A program made the translations under genes and the position numbers. Positions 11,301 to 23,800 of a stretch of DNA of 64,000 nucleotides are shown piece after piece (the first letter of the stretch is position 1; every line of letters begins with the position of its first letter). Source of the DNA: Oreocharis arfaki (taxonomy: Eukaryota > Chordata > Aves > Passeriformes > Paramythiidae); assembly GCA_013398015.1 (NCBI GenBank), contig VZRR01007610.1, positions 172,308 through 236,307 on the forward strand, written 5' to 3'. The notes below the pieces were generated by a model. The model did not search any database and was not told the DNA's origin. It saw nothing but the letters and a program-made list of their open reading frames with translations.

Positions 11301-14300
11301 GACACTGCTTTACAGCACCTTGCAGAGCTGAGGAAATTAGACATCTCATGCAACAGAGAGATTGGTGGTGGCTTTAAAGACTCAGCAGCTCATTTGGCCA
11401 GCTTGAAAAATCTGGAAGTCCTTGATCTTCACCAATGCTGCGTCACAGAAGAGGACATGACTGTTCTGTGTAAGGACACATTGGAGAAATCCATTAAGGA
11501 TCTCATTTTTGCCTTCTGAAAATATCTCAAAGACATAAAAGATTCTGCCTAGCAGAATAGCTGATCTCAGTACTCTTTTCATCAGGCACCTCTGAAAGTG
11601 TAGTGTGCTTTCTTGATCAATATGGAATGGGGGTTTTTTGCTGAACCAAAGGAAATCTCAGAGTGTCTGATCCCACGTGGAACTGAGGACCTGAATCTGC
11701 CATGATTCAGGCCCACAATGGTAATGTGGGAACTGCCACCAAGCAGTGCTTTTTTTCATAATCAGTGATTTAGGAAATATCCAGGGACAGTTCCCCAGGG
11801 GTGTAAGTTGGATGGATCCATGGTGTGTATGTGCATGGAAATATAACTCCCTTGGTGAGCTGCACACTGAGTAGAGGGTGATTTTAGTCGATCTTGCATT
11901 GCTGCTGCTGTGTGCTTTCTCCAGGTTGAACTGATGCCCCTACAAACACTGCTACAAAGAAAAAGGCATTTTGCAAGCTATTTGTGAGACAGTTTATTTT
12001 TCTCTTTCTGTTACCATAACTTTGCCTTTACTCTTAACAACAACAACAAAAAAATCCCATGACTCAAAGCCTATATTGCCCACATCCTGTTTTCCATGAC
12101 AAATACATAAATTGAAGATATGATGATGGTGATGAAGCTTTAGGAAATATTCAGTATTAGTGATATCAATCATGATTTATTTTTAATTTATTGAATAATA
12201 GAGAATAATAGCATTAAGACGAGAAAGAAGTTTCAGTTAGCAATGAAGACATTCGGAAATTCTCTACTTCAGCTAGAAAATTTCCAGGAAGCCATATTCT
12301 GACAACATTCCACACAGTATGGAAGACTTAATTTCTGAAACAGTTTTACTGAAAATGACAAACCTATTTATGGTCTAAAACATGACTCACCATGAACTTG
12401 AGTGTAAAAACTTGCTCTTCGCTTTTGGATTGATTTATAAAGAAAAGAAATTATGTCAGGCAAATGTACAACTACACATTTGTTATGGATCAGTTACTGT
12501 CTAATAAATATTTCATGTTTTCATAGCCCAGGTGATACCTTTACTCTCCAGTCTTCGAGAGTTGAATTTATCCTCGAATAAAAATGTAGGACTCTCATCT
12601 GATCCTCTTCTGGGCAGGCTCAGGTTTTTACCGAAGCTGAGATCTGTGACCATCAGCAATTGTGGCTTAGGTGAAGATTCCCTTTCATCACTAGGTAGGA
12701 GTGTTTGCCTGTTCTCTGTGTATCCCTGTAGGACAAAGCATTCCCTTCTCCTTTGGCTGAGCTCCAAGGATCATGGTTACTTTATACCTCAGGTCCTGAG
12801 GAAAAGCCTGTGATGAAACCAGTGCTTTGTGGGACCAGGTTTCAAGGGAAGAGAATTGTATGAGTTCCTCTACTATACCTGAGGGGATGAAGTTCTCTTA
12901 GTCTTTTGTCTGATTGTGAGCTTTTATATGCTCCCTCATGTGTATATATATACTCATGGTTTTAAGTTGTGCTGTAATCATAGACTGGATGTAACGCTTC
13001 ACTCACTGGTGTAAAGTTTTGACTGAGGATTTTTCACCTCCCTGCAGGTGAAAATTTCAGTAGAAACTTTCTGGGGTAGAGTTCAGCACAGGGCAATGGA
13101 GGAAATGACTGCAGTGGTGGAAAAGACATTGCACAGCTGTGAAGAAAAGTCCAGTCTAACACAGGACATGTAAATTCAGCCTCTTTTGCCTACTTATTGC
13201 AAATCTCTGTGGATTAGTGGCCTTTGATAGGTGTTCCATATGGCATGTGAAATCTTAGTACAGAGGGATCTCTCAGTTACTGTGTCTTGTGCACTTGTAT
13301 TTTGTACTGTTTATAGTGACATTAAACCTGTAGTAAGACTTGACTGCTTCCAGCAGAAGCAGTAGCAAGCTAAGCTGGTCAGAGGTCCTTGCAGAAAGAG
13401 AATTATATTTATATCACTAGAATCATGTAAGAGCGATGCCACAGAAATCAGAGCTGTCAAAAGACAGAGCATTTCACCTTAAATATTGAGTTCACAGCAA
13501 AAAACTTGCTGTTTTTAAATTGATATAAAATGGTTTAAAAGCAAAATTAAATTAATTCAGTGCAACAAGGCCAAGGCAATAACTTGAATAGAAAGAAAAA
13601 AACTCTCTCCATAGAGTCCTCATAGATTCTATAGGCAGATCCTTGTTATTTTCTTTTGTCTGACTTTTATTGGGATAAAAGAATTCATTCTAAGCAAAAG
13701 TAGTCAGCCTGTTAGGATCCTATTTACAGGTGAATTGCAGGTGAGGTGTCTGTTGAGGCCGTGTTGTTTTCTCTTAGTAAGCAGAAGTTGCTGGTCTTAA
13801 TCTTTTCAGCTGAGGCTGCCCTTCACCTTCCTGAACTGGAGATACTAGACCTTTCTTGGAATAAGTGCGTTGGTGGGAACCTAAAGCTGCTTTTGGGAGC
13901 ACTAAAGCTTGCAACGGAGATTCAAGTGTTAAGACTGAGCAGCTGTAACTTGGTGGCTGAAGATTTGGCACTTCTAAGTACGTATAACATGGTATTTACT
14001 AGCACTCAAGGAGGCAGGGCATTTAGACCACAATTCAGAAGGGGCTTGTTCCATGGGCTGAGCACGTTTTTGCGTAAATCAAATGAAAACATGGAAAATA
14101 CCGGGGTGTTTTTCCCAGAAAGGGCTTTAATTTTTCTGTGTGTCCTGGACATGCCCAGTGGAAAAGCTGAAAAGGCTAAAATGCAAAGAATCTTTTAGCA
14201 CTTTTACGTATTAATATGAAAAAGAGCATAATTTAGACAGTGTAGGGTTTGCATCTGTTTTTTATATCAAATATTTAAAGCTGCCTCTGAGGAGTTTTAT

Positions 14301-15460
14301 TTTGCTCGGATGCTGTTTTAGGGCTCAGTACTTTAGAGAAAATGTCTATGCTGACAGCTAGTAATACAGGCACTCCCAGCTCCCAATCTATTAGGTGGGT
14401 TTCTGGAGTCAGACTCCCGGGGGAGAATTAAACCAGAAATGTTTTCACCCACCTCTTAGCAGCTGCTAAGAAATACTGGAAAACAGGGACCTGATAAAGG
14501 AATAAATTCTAGGATCCTTTCAAAAACTTGCTTATTTTATACTCATCCTTGTGATTTTGTGGGTCTGACTCAGGGGTTTGAGTGTCTGAGATTGGCAATA
14601 GCTGTGTGACAACTGGAAGGCCCTGGAATGTGAAATCTGGTGAGGTGAAGCCTGAATATTTTTGACTTTAAAAACCATCACCCTTGATGGCTGTCTCCTT
14701 TGCCAATCATATGTTAAGGGTCCTTTTAGAGTATATTAGGCCCTCCTACAGTGAGAGGTGGCTGTCGTAGTCATGCAGCCTCACCTAGTTTTGCTTTCCT
14801 CTTTCTAAATCTCCCTGTAAAGCCTGTCTGCCTCTTATAATTGGAACTTGATATAACCTTCTTCCAACTGACTCCAAGGTTTTCAGGTTGCCATACACTT
14901 TTAATTCAATACTTGGTTCCTTTTGAACTGCCTGTGCTTTAAGTGTTGTACACTCCTTCAGCTGTTATAAAACTGTCTTTCTGAGACCAGCAGCAAGTGG
15001 TTTTATGTTGCTGAGGAGTTAAATCTTGCTGTTTGACTGCTGAAACGAGGTATTGAAATACCATTCTCCTTTCTGAGAAGATTTTAAAGCAGTTGCCAGG
15101 ATTTATTAGTTGTGTTTGTGTCTGTCATCTCTTGCAGCATCCCTGAGGCAAGATGGCCATTTAGCCAGATTGCAGAAGCTGGATTTGAGTTATAATGACA
15201 ACATCTCTGACGAAGGCTGGGCTGTTTTCTGCCAAGGTTTAGGAGCATTCAAGGAACTCTCGGAGCTGGATGTGAGCCTCCGGCCGTCGTCCTGCCGGGA
15301 CTGTGGGCCGTGGTTCAGGGAGTTGTTGGCAGCACTGACACAGCTGCCAGCCTTGGCAGAGCTGGCCATGCAAAGATGGGCCCTTTCAGAGCTCCAGAGG
15401 AAGCAAATGGAAGGCTTTAATCAAGACAACAAAAGAAACATTCGTTTTGACTGTTGGTGA
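5154..15460 (+). CDS. LRRC31: LRRC31, leucine-rich repeat-containing protein 31 (nine coding exons)
   Basis: Nine exons joined by GT-AG introns, all phase 1, give 556 residues against about 552 in human. Residues 1-63 are a charged, lysine-rich leader with QPSAIKQFFKG, resembling the start of human LRRC31. Next comes KSLDLNNCALSAADVTEL, followed by paired leucine-rich repeats of the ribonuclease-inhibitor type, each pair in its own exon (LSWNGCVGG, LDLSWNSNIGG, LDLSINKNIG, LDISCNREIGGG, LNLSSNKNVG, LDLSWNKCVGGN). The C-terminus has LDLSYNDNISDEGW and a conserved tail with RDCGPWFREL. There is no signal peptide or membrane segment. The start at 5154 was chosen because its reading matches human length and N-terminal pattern. 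Published work links mammalian LRRC31 to epithelial barrier control downstream of IL-13 and to DNA-repair signalling; any role in this organism is inference. LRRC34 follows on the same strand about 5 kb away. Confidence 0.93.
6237..6386 (+). CDS. LRRC31: LRRC31 coding exon 2
   Basis: Acceptor TTGCTCAG precedes 6237 and donor CTGG|GTAAAT follows 6386. The 150-nt phase 1-1 exon encodes the junction aspartate, a serine/glutamate-rich stretch, then FNQFMEKLGKKPNSKSLDLN, which matches the human protein closely. Confidence 0.9.
6773..6940 (+). CDS. LRRC31: LRRC31 coding exon 3 (LRR pair)
   Basis: A 168-nt phase 1-1 exon between CCTTGCAG and GGTACAGG. It encodes LLPFLPELEEISLSWNGCVG and LKVLRLNNCRLTAEDV, a complete ribonuclease-inhibitor-type LRR pair. 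Confidence 0.93.
9346..9513 (+). CDS. LRRC31: LRRC31 coding exon 4 (LRR pair)
   Basis: A 168-nt phase 1-1 exon between TTACAG and GGTATGTG. It encodes EAFETVSQLEELDLSWNSN and LKRLKITDCNLTAKDGESL. Confidence 0.93.
10383..10550 (+). CDS. LRRC31: LRRC31 coding exon 5 (LRR pair)
   Basis: A 168-nt phase 1-1 exon following a strong T-rich tract ending TTTCCAG. It encodes LDVIPNLEVLDLSINKNIG and LRELNLHMCGLKQDSLQGL. Confidence 0.93.
11302..11469 (+). CDS. LRRC31: LRRC31 coding exon 6 (LRR pair)
   Basis: A 168-nt phase 1-1 exon between CATTTCAG and GTAAGG. It encodes TALQHLAELRKLDISCNREI and LEVLDLHQCCVTEEDMTVL. Confidence 0.93.
12527..12694 (+). CDS. LRRC31: LRRC31 coding exon 7 (LRR pair)
   Basis: A 168-nt phase 1-1 exon between TTTTCATAG and GGTAGGAG. 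It encodes VIPLLSSLRELNLSSNKNVG and LRSVTISNCGLGEDSLSSL. Confidence 0.93.
13810..13977 (+). CDS. LRRC31: LRRC31 coding exon 8 (LRR pair)
   Basis: A 168-nt phase 1-1 exon between CTTTTCAG and GTACGTA. It encodes AALHLPELEILDLSWNKCVG and IQVLRLSSCNLVAEDLALL, nearly identical in pattern to human. Confidence 0.93.
15138..15460 (+). CDS. LRRC31: LRRC31 last coding exon
   Basis: Acceptor CTCTTGCAG precedes 15138 and the frame closes with TGA at 15458-15460. It encodes HLARLQKLDLSYNDNISDEG, the conserved RDCGPWF block and a charged C-terminus ending in NIRFDCW. No convincing polyadenylation signal lies close downstream, so the 3' UTR end is not assigned. Confidence 0.92.
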
Positions 15461-18400
15461 AGGTTGGAGGTGTCTGGAAGGTCTTTTGGGAGCAGCACAT
15501 GAACCAAGCATTATGTGTCTCTGACTTAGAAGATTGGAGTTTTTAATAATCTCTTAAAATAATTTCACAATTATAGAAAACTGTTATTTAACCTTCTGCA
15601 CCATAGATCATTCCATTTAATAACATATTCTTTTAGGTTCTCTGGTCCATGCTTAATCTTCATGTTGTGAATACTGCTAAGGCCACTGCCCACAGAGCAG
15701 TGCTGGATTCAGAGGGACACACTGTGGGTTTGGCCATGGAGTGTGTATGAATGCAGGTGGGTGGGCAGTGTGAATGTGGCCTTGGAAAATACCTCTAATG
15801 TGGAAATATTTGAAACCTCCAAGTTTTAAATTTTAGTTTCTTCTCCCCCCAAACTTTTGCCCCTTTGTGAATTAATTAATTCATAATTGGGAGATTTGGC
15901 AACCATCCCAACAACTCAACATTATAGATTAGTCCAGTAAGGAGACTGCAGAAGGAGCTGGTCTGCCTCTGCTCTGGCCCTCGATGCCATCTCATAGTGT
16001 AGGTGAGTCCTGTGTAGAGAATCAGCATAAAATCAAGGTAAGAAACCATTAATTGGTGTCTTTGCAAGTCTCAGGGGCAAGGAAAAAGCTGTGGTACATT
16101 AAATCAGAGATATGTGCTGCTACTTTAACAAGAATTTTGGATACAAAGCAGTCGATAAGTGCTAAATTCTGGCATAGTCACTTGTATCATGGAGCACGTT
16201 AACACGTGAGCTCCAGGACTGCAGTGGGATTATTCATCGGTAAGGTATTTTAGGAAGTAAAGATATTAGATGTGCCCACTGAGTGAGGAGTCTTAGAGAA
16301 ATCCTGAGGCAGCTTGACGGATAAAGTACTGCTCAATTAGCTCTGAGCATCTCTACATGCTGCAGCAATCTCCTGGAGGAGAGGCACAACACGATCATTC
16401 AGTGGCACTTTCCTAACTTGCTAAGGCCCCCCTCAGCAAGTTGTCTCCTGCAGCTGCTGATCAATATTCAGCATTCAGTCCATGTGACCCTTCCAACATG
16501 AGCTTTTGTCTGTTCAGGGCTATAACCAGCAGCTGACCATACTATGCTGGTACCTATTGATCATTTAATCCATGATTTCATGTAAGAGTCACCTTGGACT
16601 TCCTAGTTCCACTTTCAGGTCCACTTGAAAAGTGCACTTGGCTCCCCCAGCTCTGAGAAATGAGTTGAATTGGAGTTTCTTAGTCAGAGGCAGTAGGCAA
16701 TTGCTGTGTGGGATCCTAAGCCTCTGAAACAAAGAAAAGAGCCCCCACTTCACACAGGGCTAATGAGAGGTTTTCAAGCAGTGACTTAAGCCAGGACAGT
16801 GGTTCTGATGGGGAAATACAATCATGTCTGTTTAACAGCAGCACACCAACCTGTTCTCTTTATCCCTTGTCTTCATGTGACTTTCCTGCTCAAATCTGCC
16901 TTTGATCCAGCTGGGAAACTGATCTTTTTTCTGTTCCGTGAGAATTTCTCTGAATTAATCTTTTCCCACTTGAACCTCTTTCTCCAGTTCACCTTAAATG
17001 TCCACATTCTGTTGAAGTCTTCCTAACTGAACTCAACTTCGGTGTTGGAGTTTCTTGTCCTTTCACAGCTGAGTTGCTCATTCTCAGCTCCAGAGCACAG
17101 TACAGACCCGCAGCTGGCAAACTCTCCCCTGGTCCTGATCCCCCTGCTCAGTCCTTTGCCCTCTTACTATTCTGTCATACCTATTGTGCCACTAAAAACC
17201 TTTTGTTCCTTTTATCACCTCTACTAAATGTCCTGCTAATTTGCCAATCTTCCCAGAAATCTCTCTTCCAACGATTTCCTGCTTGGTAGTTTCTGATTTA
17301 TCCTTCTTTTTTTCCTCTTTGCCTTTACCTAGGGAGAAAACCTTCCATTAGACATTTCCAAACAATCAAAATAGCCTCAGTTACCCAGTGAAATGGAAAA
17401 TCAGAACTGAGCCGTCCCACTTTGCTGCAGTCCCAGCTCTCTCCTGCCAACAAGCATATTAATGAGATTTCAGTATCAATCAAGAGCCAAAGAGAAATGA
17501 GTTCCATACCGTGGATGCAGATTCAGAGAGCACTACCTGGGGATGGAACTCTGTGAAGAGCTGGTCTCAGTGACCCTACCTTCATCATCTCCCCCAGGAT
17601 GCACCACCTTCCCTGAGGTGAGACAAGGGGAGGGAGAGAAGGACTGCAGTTCTGAGCAGCCAGTTAAACTAAACAAAGGGTTCTGCTCCCACCCACTCTG
17701 CATTTTGAACCTGCACCATGGCTGGCACCAGTCCAGCTCTGTGCTCTATGTACACTGCAAATAAAACTGAGGGGCTTAAGGGGTAGCTGAGTAATACAGA
17801 ATAAAAACTAGACAAGGACATCATGTGTCTAGGACAAACAGCTGTCTGCCTGTCAAGTGCTGTGGAAAGACATGGTTGCATATAAATTTGGCATGAAAGA
17901 ATTATAGCAATAGAATGTTTGTCACGGTTGTTTTTAATAGCAAAGGTGTTGTGACTTGTCAGAACCGGAACCACGGCAGAAATTGCATCCTGCAGACCTG
18001 CTGCTTTCAAATAAGCCTGTCATACACAGACACACCACAGACTGTCACCAAGCCATCTCAGAGATGAGCGGTACCACTAAGGAAGTGACAGCCGGCAGTC
18101 GTTCAAAGTGCTGTAGCTGCAGATTGTCAAAACATCAGTGAACAGTTTTGCAAAAGCGTGAAGTTACTTTCAAGCAGCTTTTTACACCTCTGTAAGATGG
18201 GATGGTAGTGCAGGTCCTGGTAGAAGTGTGTGTTCTGCCTGTCTGGAATCCTACTCCATGTTTCCAAACAAGGTACTGATCATTTCCAGAGGTAAAGTAC
18301 ATAAGTAAGGTTTATAAACTGTGATATCGTTGGGATCATTACTAAACACAGAGAGACAATGTGAGCTTAAAACACTGAGCTTTGATATTTTTCCTGTTGG

Positions 18401-20039
18401 GACAGCTCTGGCCTGATGATGCACCATGCACCTAAAGAGAATAAGAGTCCCTTCAGTCCTTCATTTGGGAGCAGCTGAAGTCCATGGAATTTCCGTGTTG
18501 CAGCAGACTGAGATCTTCCCACTTCTATTGCTCCTGCCTGCAATTTGCCTATGTCTTCTGGCAGACATTTAATTCCTTTATTTTGTCCCAGCTATAATCT
18601 TTCTAATGACTCCAGGAGAAAGATCACCTCTGGAAAGATACTGAATTGATTTTCAGACAGGCTAAGGCATTTAAAATTTTCAGTTCCTTCACCTCTGCAT
18701 GTATCTAGACACAGTCATTAAAAAGATATATTATGTCAATTAAATAGTAATCTTTGGGATTTTGTTTCTAGGGAAGAAATCTCCTAAGAAAATTCAGTGG
18801 AGCTGCATTACTGCTGATAGATGAACACAGAATATTCTGCTCATTAATGTCACATTATACCTCACAGTACGGTGGAAATTTTGGCAAAGACATCTATGTT
18901 GTTTCCTGTGCTGGAAAGATTTCTTATGGGTTTAATTTTATTTCTTAGAGAAACGTTATTCTGCTTCTTCATTTCCTTTGTATGCACAGTGCAGGGGAGA
19001 GCAATTTAAATTAATGAAATCTGAAAGTGAGTCTTTTGCATAAATTACTACCTCTGTACATGTAACCTTCGAGAAGAAAACTGCACCAGTGAAAAAATCT
19101 TTGGGATAGAAGCATTGCATTATATAAAAAGGAAAGTTTATTCTGAGCCCTAAAATGAGGATGTCTATGAATACTCTTACACTTACCATAGCTCAAGGGT
19201 GCATAATTGTTCATTATCAAATGAACAGCAGATGTTCATGGAGTTAAAGACATTAACAATATCACATCCATTTTTAAATTACCCTTTGCTCACTTTATGA
19301 CGTATTGATTCTGTGCAAAAGCAGCTCTTATTTTCCAGTGCACACAGAAAAAAAAAGATGTAAAAAGTCTGCAGCAGTCCCTCCAGTCAGGATTCCACCT
19401 TTGTAATTCAACACAAAGGTCAGTGTTTCCACGTTCTTTCTTTTTTCTCCCTGCCTGAATACTGAGATGCCAGCGATGATGAGGAACCCCTGCTCAGGCG
19501 TGTACCAGTGGAATGTCCCTTCTCACTGGGGTAGGGAAAAGTAGCACTTGGTTGTAATGGAGAATTTAGATCGTGCAAAAAAGAGGTATCAACAAAGTAA
19601 AAATTAAAACAAAGAGACAAATAAATTTTTTCGTTGTGCATATTCCTTTAGGAATAGCATCAAAGCATTTTTCACTCGGATCTAGTGTCCTGACACTGAT
19701 TAATCTGGTAGAGGACGAAGGTACAGTGTGTTATGTTGTATTCCTCACATAAATGCACTAAAGGAAGGCCAGCAGCAGAGCTGGTGTGGGGTCTTCTCCA
19801 GGCAGTCTGAGTGCTCTCGTGCCAGGGAGATTCTTCAAACTTGGGGGAAGTTTGTGCAGGAGATTACGGGACAGACCCAGCACAGGCAGCTCCTGGCAGT
19901 ACTGCAATGCAGGAAAACGGAGCCCATCCCCTCCTGCCTAGGAGGGCAGTGGTGAAACCACCAGAGGGGTTTATTTGCTGGAAAGAGCCAGCCCAGGAAT
20001 CTTTGAAGGAGCAGCTGATCCGTGTAACCATGGGCAGTT
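15461..20039. other. LRRC31-LRRC34 intergenic region, no gene recognised
   Basis: No LRR or IQ-motif exon was found here, although LRRIQ4 occupies the corresponding human neighbourhood. The proximal part should include the LRRC31 3' UTR. An AATAAA at 17760-17765 is the first canonical signal I noticed, but it lies 2.3 kb away, so its use is doubtful. Short open frames in this stretch show no family resemblance. Confidence 0.45.
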
Positions 20040-20360
20040 TTGCAAAGGCCCCTCGGAGACTGCGGGCAGAACAAGTCCGTGCTCTGGGGGTGCGGAGAGG
20101 AACCTGCCCTGCCCTGCCCGGGGTCTGAGCAGCACCGGGGGCTCAGCCCTGCACGGGGGACGCCGGCGGGCTCCTGGCAGCCCCCGCCCGCTCCCTCCTG
20201 CTGCGGGCCCAGACCCGTCCTTGGGAACGGACTCCAGGACACCCTCCTTGGGAACAGGCTCCGTTACCGGGCTCAGCTCGGCGCAGCCCGGTTACCGAAC
20301 TCACCGCGGGCCGGTCACCGCAGGCTGAGCTGGGGCAGGAGAGAGGCGGCCATCGCTCAG
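20040..20360 (+). promoter_or_regulatory. LRRC34: CpG-rich LRRC34 promoter and untranslated first exon
   Basis: GC content and CpG frequency rise sharply here compared with AT-rich surroundings. The island ends in a good donor, CGCTCAG|GTAAGG at 20360/20361, just upstream of the first LRRC34 coding exon, so it probably contains the transcription start and a non-coding exon. Three GTTACC/GTCACC-like hexamers occur between 20260 and 20330. They resemble single X-box half-sites, but no paired half-site was found, so RFX control is only a guess. Confidence 0.55.
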
Positions 20361-20442
20361 GTAAGGCCTGTGGGGCTGGGGACTGCAGCTGCCACAGGGA
20401 TCACTTCTCTGTTAGCTCCGATTCTTTCATCTCCGAGTTTAT

Positions 20443-20535
20443 TACAGAATATTCTGAGCTGGAAGAGACCCGCAAGGATCATCAAGTTCAACTCTTAAGT
20501 GAACGGCCCGCCTTGGTATTATTAGCACCGTGCCC
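20443..20535 (+). mobile_element. CR1-type repeat fragment in LRRC34 intron 1
   Basis: The start ACAGAATATTCTGAGCTGGA, followed by AGAGACCCGCAAGGATCATC and AAGTTCAACTC, matches the recurrent avian CR1 motif in which such wording leads into a variable body. Only about 90 bases are recognisable, and the 3' boundary is approximate. Confidence 0.65.
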
Positions 20536-20726
20536 CAACCAACTACAGCACATCAGAAACACAGCCCCCGTTTTCCTCATGCTTTTCCTGTATCTGTTGC
20601 TCCAAACCACGAGGTGTAACCCTTTGCAGACCAAGCCCATTTGTATTGTTATGCAGATCCCTCCTGGTGCTGTTGCTAGGCTGCCACAACGATGCAGTAA
20701 CACTTGGTTTTGTTTTCCAGCAGGTC

Positions 20727-20842
20727 ATGTCGGTTCTTCCAGATCTTCACCTGCACTATGTGCAGGCCTGTCAAAATTTGAGCCAGCCTGAAAACCCCTT
20801 CATTGCTCGTGTGCTTCAAGAAGCTGATAAAAATGATGAAAT
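20727..20842 (+). CDS. LRRC34: LRRC34 coding exon 1
   Basis: The acceptor is TTTTCCAG at 20720 or, three bases later, CAG at 20723. Coding starts at ATG 20727 and stops at donor AT|GTAAGG, leaving two bases. The product aligns with the human segment preceding LAGNN. Confidence 0.82.
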
Positions 20843-23800
20843 GTAAGGAAATAACAAACGGTGTGTTTCGGATGCTTCTGAAAGCCTTAAACGGCGTAGC
20901 AGGATGAGGACTTGAAAAATGAGAAAGTTCATGCAGTTTCAGGCTTAAACACAAATCAAATTTAGCATTTACGGCTGAAGCTCTGGTTTGACTCATCTTG
21001 ACATCATCTTGGCAGAAATTTGTAGCTATATATCCTTTCTGGGCAGCTTTACAAGCAGTGAAATCAAAAAAAGTGAAAAATGTACATGGTGGTGCCTTTC
21101 TGTCCCTTAAAGAAGCCAAACCCAGTGTCTAGTCATCCTAACTCCCTTCTTTGTGTCTCACTCGTGTTTAAAAAGCCTCAGCTGCATCCAGTTGCCTTCC
21201 AGATGGTCATGCTTCCCTGAGCTGTCTCTGAATCCTGCCAAGATATTAACCACCCAAATTCTCTCTCATTAAGGGGCTACGTACTGCTTCTTCTTATTGA
21301 CAGTGCTGGGGTCAAAGTTAGTTGTCCTTTGGGGGCCAAAAAGTTAGAAAGTGAAATAGTTTATGCTAGGTTTTGATCCTGAGGGCAGGATAAAGTAAAT
21401 AAAGGAAAGAGAGCAAGTAAAAAAAGATGATGAGGTGACCTCTGAGATAATCTTTATTTCCATCTGCCTTCTCCTCATTTTGTTTATTCCTGCTTTCTGA
21501 GCAAGCGTGGCCTTGCAGCTGAGCAATGTCTTCAGAAAGGGCAGTGCTGAGCTACAGCTTCAATCTCATTCTCTGTTGCGGTGCTACCAAAGAAGTGGCA
21601 GCAGACAACCCTGTGCAAGAGCACCAGTGAGGGCAGCCACAGGCACACCTCTGATCTGGAAAGAGAATTCACTTCTCTCTATCATTTTACTTCTCCCCAT
21701 GTGCTTACATTTTTATGTTACTGCAGAAGTACAAAAGGGATCACATTAAAATTAGCTGGAAACAATCATCTGGTGCCTGTGCCGAGAGTTACAGATGATG
21801 ATCTTGGAGTTCTTGTGTGTGTCTTAGGCCAAGCTGCCTTTGTCACAGGTAAGGCTTTTCCCTGTGTGTTTGACATGGCTGTGCTAATATAAGAAAACAT
21901 GATCAGTCCTGATTTCAGCCTTAGTTCATCTTTATTTCTTTTTGTTCAGAGATCTGTTCAATGTAGATATGCGTCTGTCACATTCCTTATTCTTCATCTT
22001 TTTCAGGTTTGGATCTTGCCTATAATGTACTGACTGACGCTGGAGCAAAGACCATGGCAACATTCCTCCAGGTGCCAAGAGATGTTTATCTTTCAGCAAC
22101 TTGTAATTTATTTGTCTGTAGTAATATTTATATGTGGTGTACTGGGGACAAGACAGAGCTGGCTTGGCAAAATTCCAGTTATTTTGACTATCACATCCCA
22201 ATCCATCCTACTAGAACCTCGGATTGTATTCTCTGCGCAGATTTTTAATTTCTGGTAGAAGGCCTTTGGATATTTGGCTGGAGTGTCCTGAGAAAAGAAC
22301 GATAGAATAAACCATGAGGATTTTAGGCTCACAATTCAATTCAACAAAGGGGGTAATGATTGTGTCGAGTGTGCCAGGGCCTTTGTTTCAGCAATTTTAT
22401 AATCTCTGTTAACCTTTTCACAGGCCAAAACACAGGGAATTTTAATGCAGCCTTTTGTCACTATAAGCACTGGGATACAGGTGGGAAATAGTGAGTTGTC
22501 ACCCTGTGCCTGTGTTCCTAGAGTTTGAGGGGCACTGTTAGCTTCATAAAATTCCTGAATTTGCGCATCTGAGCTTGACCACCTGCCTTGTTCGGTCGCA
22601 CTGAGTTCCCTGGTGGTTCCTGAGACCCCATGAGAGCCCTAAACCCACAACAGGTTTTACGCCTTGCCCTCACCACCTGACATAATCTGGCATTGTTTAA
22701 CTACCTCTCCAAGTCATGAGCTGCCTGAAATGCTGCAAAGGGCAGAGTTTTGTAGGTGTACCTCCTTTTTGGAAAATACAGCTGTACTTTAAAAAAAAAC
22801 TCTCATTGCTTCCTGCTTTGTTTTTTCCCAAGGAAAACTCCACTCTGAGGTACCTGAACCTGATGTTCAACGACATTGGCACAAGTGGGGCAGAGCTGAT
22901 AGCAGGAGCACTCCGTGTGAGTATTTGCCTGGGAGGTTTAGACAATGGCATCTCCTTTGATATTTTTGCTTTTGATGACCAGTACTGGCTGTCCTGCCAA
23001 CATCAGAGCTGGCTGAAAGGGGCCTCTGTCTTTGCTCCATTCAGCATGCTGCTGTGTCACAGGGATTGCCTGTTTTCCCAAGGCACACTTCAGAAATCAG
23101 ATTTCACACAAGAGAAAGTTGCACTGTGCTGCGATTAACACTTAATTATCTATAAAAACATGTAATTGTCTGTAAAAAGCACAACTATTTCAGCTGGGGT
23201 TTTCTGCGTGAAAAATGCCATGCTACAAGTTATCTAATGCCCTCGTTCTCTTCCTTTTTTTTCAAAAAAATTAAATTAAATTTGCCTGTAATTTGACATC
23301 AATATATGTCTTGATTCAAGATGTCTGAGACATGTTTTCAAAACTTTGCCTTACAGCAGCACCACAAAACCAAGTTTGTTATTTTTAATGTGGTTTCCAA
23401 AGGAAATGAAGCTTGTGTGCAAGATTTGTTGTGTTTGTGAAAGGAGACTCACATGAGCTCTTTCTTCCTCCTTCACAGTCTTTGAACCCTGAACTGATTT
23501 CAACTAAATTTGACAGGCCTCCAAAACACTAAGGCTATGCAGTAGATGTACAATGCTGGGCTCATACAAGGCTTACCAGATTTAAATATTGATGTTGATG
23601 GCAGTATTGATGCTATTTGCATCTCAGATGCCAGTTTAGGCAGAAATATTTGCCTGGATTATTTACATGAGTATGATGAAATACATGAACATGGAAGAAA
23701 CAGAAGTTTTCAGATACTGGAGTTTTGCTTGCAGACTATCATGTGTTTGATGCCACTGAGGGGAGCCTGAGCCAAGAGCTGAGCCAGTGTTATCACTTAG

